Shown: positions 53,577-63,309, counted from the first letter of the stretch. The stretch: DNA of 64,000 nt from Sulfomarinibacter sp963741385 (GCA_963741385.1 CAVUHO010000003.1:62001-126000); one strand, 5' to 3'. Notes: generated from the letters alone by a model not told the origin. A program made the numbers and translations.

Positions 53577-53640
53577 ATCTGGCTGCCGATCATCCCGTCC
53601 TTCGGCGTCAGCTACGAGTTCTGATCGGGCGGGTTGCCGC

Positions 53641-53696
53641 AGGGGAGCAGGGGAGCAGGGGAGCAGGGGAGCAGGGGAGCAGGGGAGCAGGGGAGA
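53641..53696. repeat. 8-bp minisatellite, 7 copies
   Basis: aggggagc repeated seven times, the last copy ending in aggggaga. Confidence 0.9.
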
Positions 53697-53724
53697 CTCG
53701 CCCCTTATCACGAAGCCTGGCTCC

Positions 53725-53758
53725 AAATCCGAAATCCGAAATCCGAAATCCGAAATCT
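53725..53758. repeat. 7-bp tandem repeat
   Basis: atccgaa repeated four times with partial units at each side. Confidence 0.88.
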
Positions 53759-53767
53759 GCGATGGCC

Positions 53768-53799
53768 CCCTTTCTCCCTTTCTCCCTTTCTCCCTCTCC
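53768..53799. repeat. 8-bp pyrimidine tandem repeat
   Basis: ccctttct three times plus a variant copy. The three tandem repeats fill most of the 240-bp gap 53577-53816, which has no gene. Confidence 0.85.
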
Positions 53800-53816
53800 T
53801 TCCCAAACCCCTCGGG

Positions 53817-55181
53817 TTATTTCTTCGGCACGATGTTCTGGTTCACCTTGAACAGGTTCTTCGGGTCGTACTTGGACTTGATCTTCGCCAGCCGGCCGTA
53901 GTTGTCCCGGTAGCTGGCCTGCACCCTCTCCTGGCCTTCTTCCATCATGAAGTTGACGTAGGCACCGCCTGAAGAATGGGAGTGGACGTCGTCCCAGTAG
54001 CCCACCGCCCAGTCGCGGAGGATGTCCTTGTTGGCCGGGTCGGGGTCGACGCCGACGATGACGCCGGCCCAATTGGCCTCGCGGTAGCTCCACGCCGTGT
54101 CTTCGGGGCCGACGCGATGGGGTGCGCCGTCGATGGGGTAGAGGTGCATGGTCGACTGCATTGTCGGAAGCTTCTTGCCCCACTTGGCGTGCTCGACGAT
54201 GGATGCGTCGGAGATCTCGGTGAAGAAGTCCGCCCTCCAGTACCACTGGTGGCCCGGGGGGTAGAGCCCGTCGAAGGCCGAGTTGAGGGCCGGGAAGGGC
54301 ATTTCCTGAACGCCGGGGAGATCGGGTTTGAGCGCGAGGATAGGAGCAAACACCTCTTTCGCCTTCGCCATATCACCCGTGTAGCACCACACCACACCGC
54401 ACATCTTGTGCAGATGCAGGTGCTCGGGAAACGGCGGTGCCGGCGGTACCGTGAGAAAGGCGAAAAACCCGGAGAGTTCTTCCGGTGCGGAGAGGATGAA
54501 ATCGCGGTACCACTTCATGATCTCCTCGGTGCGATCGAGTTCCCACAGGGTCGGGCCGCCGAAGATGGTGGAGACCGGCCGCCCCTGGAAGAGGAAGGAG
54601 GTGACGACGCCGAAGTTGCCGCCGCCGCCGCGCAAAGCCCAGAAGAGGTCCGGGTTCTCCTTGGCGCTGGCGACCACCATCGAACCGTCGGCGAGCACCA
54701 CGTCGGCCTCGAGCAGGTTGTCGATGGTCAGACCGAAACCGCGGCTGAGGTGGCCGACACCACCGCCGAGGGTCAGACCGCCGACGCCGGTGGTGGAGAT
54801 GATGCCGCTTGGCACGGCGAGGCCGTAGGCGTGGGCGGCGTGGTCGACGTCGCCCCAGCGGCAGCCGCCCTGGACGCGGATGGTATCGTCCTTCGGGTCG
54901 ACCCGGATGCCGCGCATCGGCGAGAGGTCGATCACCAGACCGTCATCCACCAGACCGAGACCGCCGGCATTGTGACCGCCACCGCGGATGGCGAGGGCGA
55001 CACCGTTGTCGCGCGCGTAGTTGACGCACGTCTGGACGTCGGTCGCGTCGACGCAACGGGCCAATGCTGCCGGCCTCTTGTCGATCATCGCGTTGAAGAT
55101 GGCTCGGACTTCGTCGTAGTTGGCGGATTTGCGGGTTACCAATTCGCCTCGGAGGCTGGCTGCAAGGTTGTCAAAACTCAT
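53817..55181 (-). CDS. FAD-linked oxidoreductase, berberine-bridge-enzyme type
   Basis: 454 residues from ATG 55179-55181, 6 nt after ggag. The PCMH FAD-binding domain has AIRGGGHNAGG, where the His takes a covalent FAD, and GVGGLTLGGGVGHLSRGFGL. The second covalent Cys of bicovalent members is not at its usual place. The BBE C-terminal segment YVNFMMEEGQERVQASYRDNYGRLAKIKSKYDPKNLF is complete. It oxidises a sugar, alcohol or similar substrate with O2 or another acceptor. No export signal. It is driven by the promoter at 55313-55341. Confidence 0.9.
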   Translation of the reverse strand: MSFDNLAASLRGELVTRKSANYDEVRAIFNAMIDKRPAALARCVDATDVQTCVNYARDNGVALAIRGGGHNAGGLGLVDDGLVIDLSPMRGIRVDPKDDTIRVQGGCRWGDVDHAAHAYGLAVPSGIISTTGVGGLTLGGGVGHLSRGFGLTIDNLLEADVVLADGSMVVASAKENPDLFWALRGGGGNFGVVTSFLFQGRPVSTIFGGPTLWELDRTEEIMKWYRDFILSAPEELSGFFAFLTVPPAPPFPEHLHLHKMCGVVWCYTGDMAKAKEVFAPILALKPDLPGVQEMPFPALNSAFDGLYPPGHQWYWRADFFTEISDASIVEHAKWGKKLPTMQSTMHLYPIDGAPHRVGPEDTAWSYREANWAGVIVGVDPDPANKDILRDWAVGYWDDVHSHSSGGAYVNFMMEEGQERVQASYRDNYGRLAKIKSKYDPKNLFKVNQNIVPKK

Positions 55182-55312
55182 GTCGTTCTCCAATCGTTCG
55201 TTGAGGTGCCGCCGTCGATCGGGCTGATCCCGTTCTGGGCAACGTCCACCGGGGGGTGACTCCCTGGTTCTGCGGGCGTTAGTTTTTAGAATGAGATTCT
55301 TTCTCTCTTACT

Positions 55313-55341
55313 TATATAGAGTCGTTCAGCCTCGCTGTCAA
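55313..55341 (-). promoter_or_regulatory. Consensus-like sigma-70 promoter of the FAD oxidase gene
   Basis: On the minus strand TTGACA (55336-55341) and TATATA (55313-55318) are separated by exactly 17 bases, in a local AT-rich patch. The predicted leader is about 125 nt. Confidence 0.72.
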
Positions 55342-55355
55342 CCCTACTTAACAAG

Positions 55356-55389
55356 AAACGCCCCGCGCCCGAGTGGGCGCGGGGCGTTT
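55356..55389 (-). terminator. Rho-independent terminator of the giant repeat-protein gene
   Basis: A perfect 15-bp stem (aaacgccccgcgccc) with loop gagt. On the minus strand it is followed by a T-rich stretch (cttgttaag). It lies 23 nt past the stop at 55412. Confidence 0.85.
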
Positions 55390-55411
55390 AGGTGCCCTGG
55401 AGTGCCGGTTC

Positions 55412-58400
55412 CTACGGCGTGTGAGACGACCAGGCGGAAAGGTCGCCGTGTTCTTCAAAACCGTCGGCGAAGATCTGGGGATCGACCACCACGTCGTTGT
55501 CGACGATCGTCAGGGTGAGGCTGCCGGTGGCGCCGATGGTGACGTCGGGGATATTGGTGGTGCCGAGGGTGAGGCTGATGGTCTCGTCGCCCTCCGCCTG
55601 GTCGTCGTCGGTGATGGTGAGGGGGAAGACCAGGGTGGTCTGCCCGGGGAAGAACCGCACGATCTGCGGCGGTTCGTCGAAGTCGGCGCCCGAGGCCGCG
55701 CTGCCGGAAACGACCAGCTCCGCCGTCACCTCGGTGGCCCGCGCCGCGCTTAAAGTGACGGTGACGTTGTAGGTCCCGGCGTCCTCATTCACCGAGGCGG
55801 TACCCTGGGCAAAGGCCATGGTGCGGTCGAGATCGGCGTGGACGGTGATCGCGGCCGATGCCGCACCCTCGTTGTCAGCGAGGTCGGTGGCCCTGCAGCT
55901 GAGTTGGTAGTCGCCGCTGAGGGCTGGCCACCACTGGTGGAACCAGGTGGCATCGCCCGCCGTCTGCACCCAGGTGGAGCCGCCGTCGGTGGAGATCTCG
56001 ACGAAGTCCACCCCCGATAAAGCGTCGGCGGCAGTGCCGGTGATCGTGATCGGTGTGGCTGTGACCGTTGCATCATCCGTGGGCGAAGTTATGCTGCAGG
56101 TCGCCGCGGTTTGATCGGCGCCGAAGACGAAGTGCGCCGGACCGTCTGACCACGCCGAGGCGCCGCCGTGGCTGTCCCTGGCATTGACCCGCCAGTAGTA
56201 GCGCGTTTCGAGGACCAGGTTCGCGGCCCCGCTGAGCTCGGAGAGAGTGACGCTGATCGCGCCGGCGGCCTTGGTGCTCATGGTCACCGACGGCTCGTCG
56301 ATCTCGATTGAGCCAAAGGCCGGGTCGTCGTCCACCTGCACCCGGTAGCCGACCACGGAGTCGCCGTTGTCCTCGTCCGGATCGGTGGACTCGAGCCAGG
56401 CGAGACGGCCCGCAAGGGTCGCCAGCTGGCCGCCGTCGGACGGTCCGACCAGGACCGGCACCGTCGGCGGGTGGTTGGTGAGCTGGACGAAGAAGGTGGC
56501 CGTTTCCATCCACGGGCCGGTGTGGGCGGTGTCGTCGGTGGCCCTGCAGCGCCACCAGTACTCGGTTTCGGAATCGAGGTCGACGTCGACCGTCCACGCG
56601 GTGGTGCCGGCGCCGCCCGCCACCAGCGGCACGTCGGCGACGACGTTGGTGAGCCCGGCATCGTCGAAGACCTGGAACTCGTAGGTCAGGGGATCGCTCT
56701 GGTACTCGATGGCGTTGTCGACGACGAGGGTCGGCCGAACGGTGGGCTCGTTGCCGCCCGAGGCCGGTGAGTGGAGGGTTGGCGCGGAGGGGATCGGCTC
56801 GGCGACCGAGATGTTGTCGAGGAAGATGTTCTCGACGCCGCCGTAGCCGCCGATGACCCTGAACCGCAGACGGAGGTTGGCGACCTTGTAGCTGCTGAGC
56901 GAGAGCTGCTGGCGAACCCAGGTGGCCGAGATCCAGTACTCGTTGAGGTTCAGAGCCGACTGCTCCTGCCAGGTGAGGCCCCCGTCGGTCGAGAGGTCGA
57001 CCCGGAAACCGTCTCGATAGGGCAGCTCACCGCGGACGTGGTAGGTCAGGAGTGGATCGGTGGCGGTCGAAAGGTCGAGCTCGTCGCCGAGGACGAGCCG
57101 AATATCACTGCCGCCGAGGTGGTTGCCTGCCGTGCTCAGGATCGAGGTCGTTCCCCGGAAGGGGTTGGCGGCGGTCGTCGACCACTGCCCGTTGAGCCAC
57201 GCACCGTCGCCGGCTTCCAGGCCGTCGAAGTACGGGTATTCGAGAGTGCCGGCGCTTGAATTCTCACCGACAAGGAAATTGTCGATGTGCCAGCCGTCGG
57301 CGATGTTATCGCCCGCGGTTGCGAGACGGAAGCGGATCCAGACCTGGCCCTGGCCGCGCCACGGAGCGAGGTCGAAGCGGCGGGCCACCCAGCCGGCCTG
57401 GGTGCCATTGGCTCCGTAGAGGATAGTCCACGACGCGCCGCTGTCGCTCGAGATCTCGAGCCGGCCCCAGTGGCTGCCGGGGAGGGCGAAGCGGTCGTGG
57501 AAGCTGAGCACGGGCCAGGTGGTGGCCGACAGGTCGACCCCGGTGACCGCCCAGGTATCGGTCGACGGCGCGAGGTCACCGGGGGAGTCACCGAGGCTGA
57601 AGGTGCCGCCGACGCCGCCCTCCTGCACCCGCCCCCACCCGCCGGTGAAGGTCCAGGCGCCGCTGTCGACCTCGAAGTCGTCCATGGATTGGAGGGGCAT
57701 ACCCAGGGTCATGGCAGACGAGCTGTTGGACGGCGAGTAGGTGTCGCGTGTGTCCACGAGATAGACGCGGTAGTTGTAGGTCCTGCGGGCCTGGAGGCCG
57801 GTGTCGACGAACTCGGTGGTGGTCTGCTCGGTGATGGTGTCAACCAGCGTCGAGCTGGTGTCCACCGTCGCGGTCTCGGAGCGGTAGATGGCGTAGGCCT
57901 TGAAGTCGGGGTGGTTGAGGTCGTTCCACCGCAGCCTCATCGAGGAGATGGTGACCTGGTCGGGAGAGGCGAGGGTCAGTGTTGGCGGCATGTCCTCGAC
58001 GCTGACATCGTCGATGAGGATGTTGGTGGCGCCGCCGTAAGGGCCGGCCTGGGAGAGGAAGCGGAGCCTGACGTTACTCTGCGGGTAGGCTGCGAGGGAG
58101 ATCTGGTATCGCTTCCAGGCTGGGACGTCGGTCGAGCCGAAGGCGGTGTCGGGGAGGTCCGCCCAGCTGCCGCCGCCGTCGGTGGAGACCTGGGCGCGGA
58201 AGGCGGCATAGTAGGCGACGGCGCCGCGCAGCCAGTAGGTGAGCTGGGGGTTGGAGGCCGAGGTCAGGTCGAGCGAGCCGGCGAGTTCCATCGCGTGCTC
58301 GGTGTAGGGATAGATGGACCCCTGAGGAGTCGACTGCGCGGACCAGACGCCCGCGTGCGGGCCGGCGGCGGTCGGGGCCCAGGAAGAGGCGAGCCAGTTG

Positions 58401-60361
58401 CCGGCGCCGGACTCGAAGTCGTCGAAGAAGGGGAGCGGCACGGCGCCGCCCACGTGCTCGGTGACCGACAGGTCGTCGATGTACCAGCCCTCGTCGAAGG
58501 TGGAATAGTCGGTGGCGACGGTGAAGCGGATGCGGAGGTTGGTGGCGGCTTTCCAGGGCGAGAGGTCGATCGACTGTTCGGCCCAGGCGGTGCGGGTGGC
58601 GGTCGCCGAGTAGACCCGGTACCAGGTTGAGCCGTCGGGAGCAACATCGAGGTAGCCCCAGTCGTTCGCGAGGCCGGCGCGGTCGAAGAAGCGCAGCACC
58701 GGCCAGGCGGAGCCCGAGAGGTTGACGGCGGTGAGGATGTAGGTGTTGGAGTTCAGGGGGGAGTTGTCGCCGGGGGAGTCGTTGATGGAGAAAGCGCCTT
58801 CATGGGGGTTGGTGCCGTCAGGCCCCCAGGTGCCGGTGGCGTCCCAGTTGCCGAGGTTCTCCATCGGGTCGGCAAACGGGAAGGGAAGCGGGACGGTGGT
58901 GGTGGCGCGCTCGGTTGACGGCGTGGCCACGTGGCGAGAGTTGAAGACGAAGACCCGGTAGTAGTAGGTGGCGCCGATTGAGAGGCCGGTGTCGGTGAAG
59001 GCGGTGTCGGTCGAGGTGGCCGAGGAGAAGACGAGGGTGTTGGCGGTGGTGACGTTGGCGGTGGTGGAGCGGTAGACCTCGTAGTGGTCGAAGTCGCCGA
59101 GGGCGCTCTCGGTCCACGAGAGGTCAACCGACTTGAGATGCGGGACCGGCGCGGCGAAGTCGACGGGCTGCGGCATGGCCTCGATGCTGACATCGTCGAT
59201 GAGGATGTTGGTGGCGCCGCCGTAGGGGCCGGCCTGGGAGAGGAAGCGGAGCCTGACGTTACTCTGCGGGTAGGCTGCGAGGGAGATCTGGTATCGCTTC
59301 CAGGCTGGGACGTCGGTCGAGCCGAAGGCGGTGTCGGGGAGGTCCGCCCAGCTGCCGCCGCCGTCGGTGGAGACCTGGGCGCGGAAGGCGGCATAGTAGG
59401 CGACGGCGCCGCGCAGCCAGTAGGTGAGCTGGGGGTTGGAGGCCGAGGTCAGGTCGAGCGAGCCGGCGAGTTCCATCGCGTGCTCGGTGTAGGGATAGAT
59501 GGACCCCTGAGGAGTCGACTGCGCGGACCAGACGCCCGCGTGCGGGCCGGCGGCGGTCGGGGCCCAGGAAGAGGCGAGCCAGTTGCCGGCGCCGGACTCG
59601 AAGTCGTCGAAGAAGGGGAGCGGCACGGCGCCGCCCACGTGCTCGGTGACCGACAGGTCGTCGATGTACCAGCCCTCGTCGAAGGTGGAATAGTCGGTGG
59701 CGACGGTGAAGCGGATGCGGAGGTTGGTGGCGGCTTTCCAGGGCGAGAGGTCGATCGACTGTTCGGCCCAGGCGGTGCGGGTGGCGGTCGCCGAGTAGAC
59801 CCGGTACCAGGTTGAGCCGTCGGGAGCAACATCGAGGTAGCCCCAGTCGTTCGCGAGGCCGGCGCGGTCGAAGAAGCGCAGCACCGGCCAGGCGGAGCCC
59901 GAGAGGTTGACGGCGGTGAGGATGTAGGTGTTGGAGTTCAGGGGGGAGTTGTCGCCGGGGGAGTCGTTGATGGAGAAAGCGCCTTCATGGGGGTTGGTGC
60001 CGTCAGGCCCCCAGGTGCCGGTGGCGTCCCAGTTGCCGAGGTTCTCCATCGGGTCGGCAAACGGGAAGGGAAGCGGGACGGTGGTGGTGGCGCGCTCGGT
60101 TGACGGCGTGGCCACGTGGCGAGAGTTGAAGACGAAGACCCGGTAGTAGTAGGTGGCGCCGATTGAGAGGCCGGTGTCGGTGAAGGCGGTGTCGGTCGAG
60201 GTGGCCGAGGAGAAGACGAGGGTGTTGGCGGTGGTGACGTTGGCGGTGGTGGAGCGGTAGACCTCGTAGTGGTCGAAGTCGCCGAGGGCGCTCTCGGTCC
60301 ACGAGAGGTCAACCGACTTGAGATGCGGGACCGGCGCGGCGAAGTCGACGGGCTGCGGCAT
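55412..60361 (-). CDS. Giant surface protein, C-terminal part (jelly-roll/FN3 repeats, Calx-beta, FADGFE tag)
   Basis: 1649 residues as an open frame from the first ATG; the frame is open to about 60549, where it joins the 60444-62852 gene by a frameshift. Alternating modules of ~195 residues each: a jelly-roll starting PFxDDFExxxGNW and ending IDDVSV, and an FN3 domain (SVDLSWTESALGDFDHYEVYRS...). Two 395-residue copies are identical or nearly so. Then Ig-like domains, a Calx-beta domain (SVNEDAGTYNVTVTL...TIVDNDV) and a tag ending FADGFEEHGDLSAWSS. Likely exported and cell-surface, with adhesion or carbohydrate binding as possible roles. Confidence 0.85.
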   Translation of the reverse strand: MPQPVDFAAPVPHLKSVDLSWTESALGDFDHYEVYRSTTANVTTANTLVFSSATSTDTAFTDTGLSIGATYYYRVFVFNSRHVATPSTERATTTVPLPFPFADPMENLGNWDATGTWGPDGTNPHEGAFSINDSPGDNSPLNSNTYILTAVNLSGSAWPVLRFFDRAGLANDWGYLDVAPDGSTWYRVYSATATRTAWAEQSIDLSPWKAATNLRIRFTVATDYSTFDEGWYIDDLSVTEHVGGAVPLPFFDDFESGAGNWLASSWAPTAAGPHAGVWSAQSTPQGSIYPYTEHAMELAGSLDLTSASNPQLTYWLRGAVAYYAAFRAQVSTDGGGSWADLPDTAFGSTDVPAWKRYQISLAAYPQSNVRLRFLSQAGPYGGATNILIDDVSIEAMPQPVDFAAPVPHLKSVDLSWTESALGDFDHYEVYRSTTANVTTANTLVFSSATSTDTAFTDTGLSIGATYYYRVFVFNSRHVATPSTERATTTVPLPFPFADPMENLGNWDATGTWGPDGTNPHEGAFSINDSPGDNSPLNSNTYILTAVNLSGSAWPVLRFFDRAGLANDWGYLDVAPDGSTWYRVYSATATRTAWAEQSIDLSPWKAATNLRIRFTVATDYSTFDEGWYIDDLSVTEHVGGAVPLPFFDDFESGAGNWLASSWAPTAAGPHAGVWSAQSTPQGSIYPYTEHAMELAGSLDLTSASNPQLTYWLRGAVAYYAAFRAQVSTDGGGSWADLPDTAFGSTDVPAWKRYQISLAAYPQSNVRLRFLSQAGPYGGATNILIDDVSVEDMPPTLTLASPDQVTISSMRLRWNDLNHPDFKAYAIYRSETATVDTSSTLVDTITEQTTTEFVDTGLQARRTYNYRVYLVDTRDTYSPSNSSSAMTLGMPLQSMDDFEVDSGAWTFTGGWGRVQEGGVGGTFSLGDSPGDLAPSTDTWAVTGVDLSATTWPVLSFHDRFALPGSHWGRLEISSDSGASWTILYGANGTQAGWVARRFDLAPWRGQGQVWIRFRLATAGDNIADGWHIDNFLVGENSSAGTLEYPYFDGLEAGDGAWLNGQWSTTAANPFRGTTSILSTAGNHLGGSDIRLVLGDELDLSTATDPLLTYHVRGELPYRDGFRVDLSTDGGLTWQEQSALNLNEYWISATWVRQQLSLSSYKVANLRLRFRVIGGYGGVENIFLDNISVAEPIPSAPTLHSPASGGNEPTVRPTLVVDNAIEYQSDPLTYEFQVFDDAGLTNVVADVPLVAGGAGTTAWTVDVDLDSETEYWWRCRATDDTAHTGPWMETATFFVQLTNHPPTVPVLVGPSDGGQLATLAGRLAWLESTDPDEDNGDSVVGYRVQVDDDPAFGSIEIDEPSVTMSTKAAGAISVTLSELSGAANLVLETRYYWRVNARDSHGGASAWSDGPAHFVFGADQTAATCSITSPTDDATVTATPITITGTAADALSGVDFVEISTDGGSTWVQTAGDATWFHQWWPALSGDYQLSCRATDLADNEGAASAAITVHADLDRTMAFAQGTASVNEDAGTYNVTVTLSAARATEVTAELVVSGSAASGADFDEPPQIVRFFPGQTTLVFPLTITDDDQAEGDETISLTLGTTNIPDVTIGATGSLTLTIVDNDVVVDPQIFADGFEEHGDLSAWSSHTP
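57991..60360. repeat. 1185-bp tandem duplication within the giant gene
   Basis: Unit 1 is 57991-59175 and unit 2 is 59176-60360. Every stretch I compared is the same apart from a few bases near the start of unit 1. A third, diverged copy begins at 60361 and fades by about 61.0 kb. The length is a multiple of three, so the frame is kept. Confidence 0.9.
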
Positions 60362-60443
60362 GGCCTCGATGCTGACATCGTCGATGAGGATGTTGGTGGC
60401 GCCGCCGTAGGGGCCGGCCTGGGAGAGGAAGCGGAGCCTGACG

Positions 60444-62852
60444 TTACTCTGCGGGTAGGCTGCGAGGGAGATCTGGTATCGCTTCCAGGCTGGGACGTCG
60501 GTCGAGCCGAAGGCGGTGTCGGGGAGGTCCGCCCAGCTGACGCCGCCGGTCGATGGAGACCTGGGCGCGGAAGGCGGCGTAGTAGGCGACGGCGCCGCGC
60601 AGCCAGTAGGTGAGCTGGGGGTTGGAGGCCGAGGTCAGGTCGAGCGAGCCGGCCAGCTCCATCGAGTGCTCGGTGTAGGGATAGATGGACCCCTGAGGAG
60701 TCGACTGCGCGGTCCAGGCGCCCGCGTGCGGGCCGGCGGCGGTCGGGTCCCAGGCTGAGGCGAGCCAGTTGCCGGTGCCGGACTCGAAGTCGTCGAAGAA
60801 GGGGAGCGGCACGGCGCCGCCGAGGTGCTCGGCCACCGACAGATCGTCGATGTACCAGCCGTTGTCGAAGCCGGTGGTGTCGGCGGTGAGGGTGAAACGG
60901 ATGCGGAGGTTGGTGGCGGTCTTCCAGGGCGAGAGGTCGATCGACTGTTCGGCCCAGGCGGTGCGGGTGGCGGTCGCGGAGTAGATCCGGTACCAGGTGG
61001 CGCCGTCGGGCGAGACCTCGACGAGGCCCCAGTCGCTGCCGTCGGCAAAGGCGAAACGGTCCCAGAAACGCAAGACCGGCCAGGTGGAGCCGGAGATGTC
61101 GATGGAGGTCCGCGCCGATGTCGTCGAGTAGTCGTAGGTGGTCCCGGGGGAATCGGTCAGCGAGCGGCTGCCGCCGTGCTGGTCCGTGTCGGTGCTGTTC
61201 CATCTCCCGCCGCGGTTCCAGCTCTCGAGCGAGCCCTCGAAGTCGTCGGCGAACGGGTAGGGGTTGCCCCCGGTTCGCCGGGTGCTCTCCGAAGCGCTGT
61301 CCGGCGAGTGGGTGCCGTACGGGTTCACCGCATAGACCCGGTAGAAGTAGTCGGTGTCGACCGCGAGTCCGCTGTCGGTGAAAGCCGTGAGGTCCTGGCC
61401 GAATATCTCGGCCACCAGCGTCGATCGGATGCCCACGCCGCTCACCGTGTCCCGCATGACGGCGTAATGGGAGAAGAGGACGTCGTTGCAGCGCGTCCAC
61501 TGCAGGCGGATGGAGTGCGAGGTGACCTGGTCGAGGATCGGCGCCGGGACCACGGTTGGGCTCTCGGCGACCGAGATGTCGTCGACGTGCCAGCCGTCGG
61601 CGGTCACCGAGGGGTCGGTCGTGATGCGGAACCGCACCAGGACGTTGTTCGACGATGTATAGGCCGAGAGGTTGAGTCGTGCGCGCTTCCAGCCGTCCGA
61701 CGTGCCGTTGCTGTAGGAGGAGAGCAGGGTCCAGGAGCTGCCGCCGTTGGTCGAGATCTCCACGTTGCCCGAGTCGCCGGCCGCGAAGGTCCAGTCGTGG
61801 ACGAAGCTGAGTACCGGGCTCGAGGCCGACCTGAGGTCGATGGGGCTGACCAGGGTCAGGCTCTGCGAGGTGATGTTGTTGGCGTAGTCGGCGGCGGGCG
61901 AGTCCGACCATGCGTGGGTGCCGGAGTGGGCCTGCTCGTCCGACAACGCCCAGGTGCCCTGGGCGGACCACGCGGTCCCGGTGCCCTCGCCGTTGTCGAG
62001 GAACGGGTAGTCCATGCCGGCCGGGGTGATCGCGCTCTCCTCGTTGGAGAGGCCGTGCAGGGCGGACGAGGTCAGCACCATGACCCGGTAGGAGAAGGTG
62101 CTCTTCGGGGTCACCGAGATGTCGGTGTGCCATGTGGTCGCGACGTCGGCGATCTCCGCCACGAGCGTCGAGGTGCGCCAGTCCACACCGGGGCCCGAGG
62201 CGCGGTAGATCCGGTAGGCGGAGAAGTCCGGCGCCGCCGACTGGGACCACGAAAGCTCCAGGGAGTTGGTCTGGACCGCGAACGGAGGGTCGAGGGCTAC
62301 GGCCTCGGGGGCCTCGGCAATGGCGACGTCGTCCACATACCAACCATCCCCGTTGACCGTGGAGTCGGAGACGAGCCGGAAACGGACGCGAACGTCGTCA
62401 TATCCGATTGCCGAGGAGAGATCGAGCTGCTCTCGGGCCCAGGTTCCCCGGGTTCCGGTGTACTCAGCGAGCGGTGCTTCCCAGCTGGCGCCGCCGTCGA
62501 CGGAGACTTCCACAGTACCAAAGTCGTAGCCATCCTCAATCTGGTAGCGGTGGTAGAAACGCAGGACAGGCCGGGTCGCCGAGGTGAGATCGACCGAGGA
62601 GCCGAGTGTCAACGAGGCGTCCACCCACGTCCCGTACAGAGTCGAGGGACTGTCGGTGGCAGAGTGTGAAGGAGAAGAATAGAACGCCGTCGTTGCGCCC
62701 CACGGCGCGTCCGCCTCCCAGTTGCTGAGGCCGCCCTCGAAGTTGTCGGCAAAGGGGTAGCTGACGGCTTCGACCGCACTCCACGCCCCCACGGTGAGAA
62801 TCAGCGCCCAGATGACGCACACAACTGACGACACGGTGTGACGACGGTTCAT
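60444..62852 (-). CDS. Giant surface protein, N-terminal part
   Basis: 802 residues from ATG 62850-62852, 6 nt after ggag. A signal peptide (VVCVIWALILTVGAWSAVEA) is followed by four jelly-roll modules (PFADNFEGGLSNW, PFLDNGEGTGTAW, PFADDFEGSLESW, PFFDDFESGTGNW) and the FN3 domains between them. After FRAQVS the frame changes to an Arg-rich end. In the homologous copies gccgccgtcgg stands where gccgccggtcg is found near 60550, so one extra G breaks the frame. The restored gene would be about 2479 residues. Confidence 0.82.
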   Translation of the reverse strand: MNRRHTVSSVVCVIWALILTVGAWSAVEAVSYPFADNFEGGLSNWEADAPWGATTAFYSSPSHSATDSPSTLYGTWVDASLTLGSSVDLTSATRPVLRFYHRYQIEDGYDFGTVEVSVDGGASWEAPLAEYTGTRGTWAREQLDLSSAIGYDDVRVRFRLVSDSTVNGDGWYVDDVAIAEAPEAVALDPPFAVQTNSLELSWSQSAAPDFSAYRIYRASGPGVDWRTSTLVAEIADVATTWHTDISVTPKSTFSYRVMVLTSSALHGLSNEESAITPAGMDYPFLDNGEGTGTAWSAQGTWALSDEQAHSGTHAWSDSPAADYANNITSQSLTLVSPIDLRSASSPVLSFVHDWTFAAGDSGNVEISTNGGSSWTLLSSYSNGTSDGWKRARLNLSAYTSSNNVLVRFRITTDPSVTADGWHVDDISVAESPTVVPAPILDQVTSHSIRLQWTRCNDVLFSHYAVMRDTVSGVGIRSTLVAEIFGQDLTAFTDSGLAVDTDYFYRVYAVNPYGTHSPDSASESTRRTGGNPYPFADDFEGSLESWNRGGRWNSTDTDQHGGSRSLTDSPGTTYDYSTTSARTSIDISGSTWPVLRFWDRFAFADGSDWGLVEVSPDGATWYRIYSATATRTAWAEQSIDLSPWKTATNLRIRFTLTADTTGFDNGWYIDDLSVAEHLGGAVPLPFFDDFESGTGNWLASAWDPTAAGPHAGAWTAQSTPQGSIYPYTEHSMELAGSLDLTSASNPQLTYWLRGAVAYYAAFRAQVSIDRRRQLGGPPRHRLRLDRRPSLEAIPDLPRSLPAE

Positions 62853-63261
62853 GGTCCACTCCATTCCTCGGAAAATGATGGGGATATCGATCGCGGGACC
62901 GAGCCTGCGTTGGTCTGGCGATCGGGGATTCTGAGGCCCTTCACAGAGATGCCCCGGTCCGTTGGGAGCGGACTGAGGCGTCGATTTGTGGCGGGATCCT
63001 CCTCCGACTGAATGACAATTCACTGCCCTCTGGGTGCCGGAGCGCTGCAAGAGCGGTGCCATGAACTGGGAAGGATTCCGGTTCGGATTATCGTTCAGGT
63101 GTATTGCAGTGGAACAGCGGTCTCGATTTGAAACATCGGACTACGGCTTGATTGAATGCTCAACCGACCGACTGGTGCTCAACAGTTCCGGCCGTTGTCG
63201 CTCGGCGTTGAGTGTGGCCGGGTCAATGCGTCTGGCGAGAGTGGGGGCAGGCAGGGGGAGA
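62853..63261. other. Upstream region of the giant gene
   Basis: No supported gene in about 400 bp. The GC-rich leader of ~200 nt upstream of the giant gene shows no riboswitch pattern that I recognise. Several short overlapping frames give Arg-rich or Ser-rich products of no known type. Confidence 0.4.
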
Positions 63262-63298
63262 GAAAAATCGGCGGGCGGAAGGACAGCCTTCCGCCCGC
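63262..63298 (-). terminator. Rho-independent terminator of the SnoaL-like gene
   Basis: gcgggcggaagg-acag-ccttccgcccgc forms a perfect 12-bp stem. On the minus strand it is followed by cgattttt. Confidence 0.85.
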
Positions 63299-63309
63299 GG
63301 CGTCTGAAC

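Noticed and set aside
59938..62343. 801-codon minus-strand frame
   Set aside because: An alternate frame of the repetitive surface-protein gene with an Arg/Pro/His-rich product and no recognisable domain.
62853..63062. Cyclic-di-GMP or other riboswitch in the giant gene leader
   Set aside because: I looked for the conserved core of known classes and found no convincing match.
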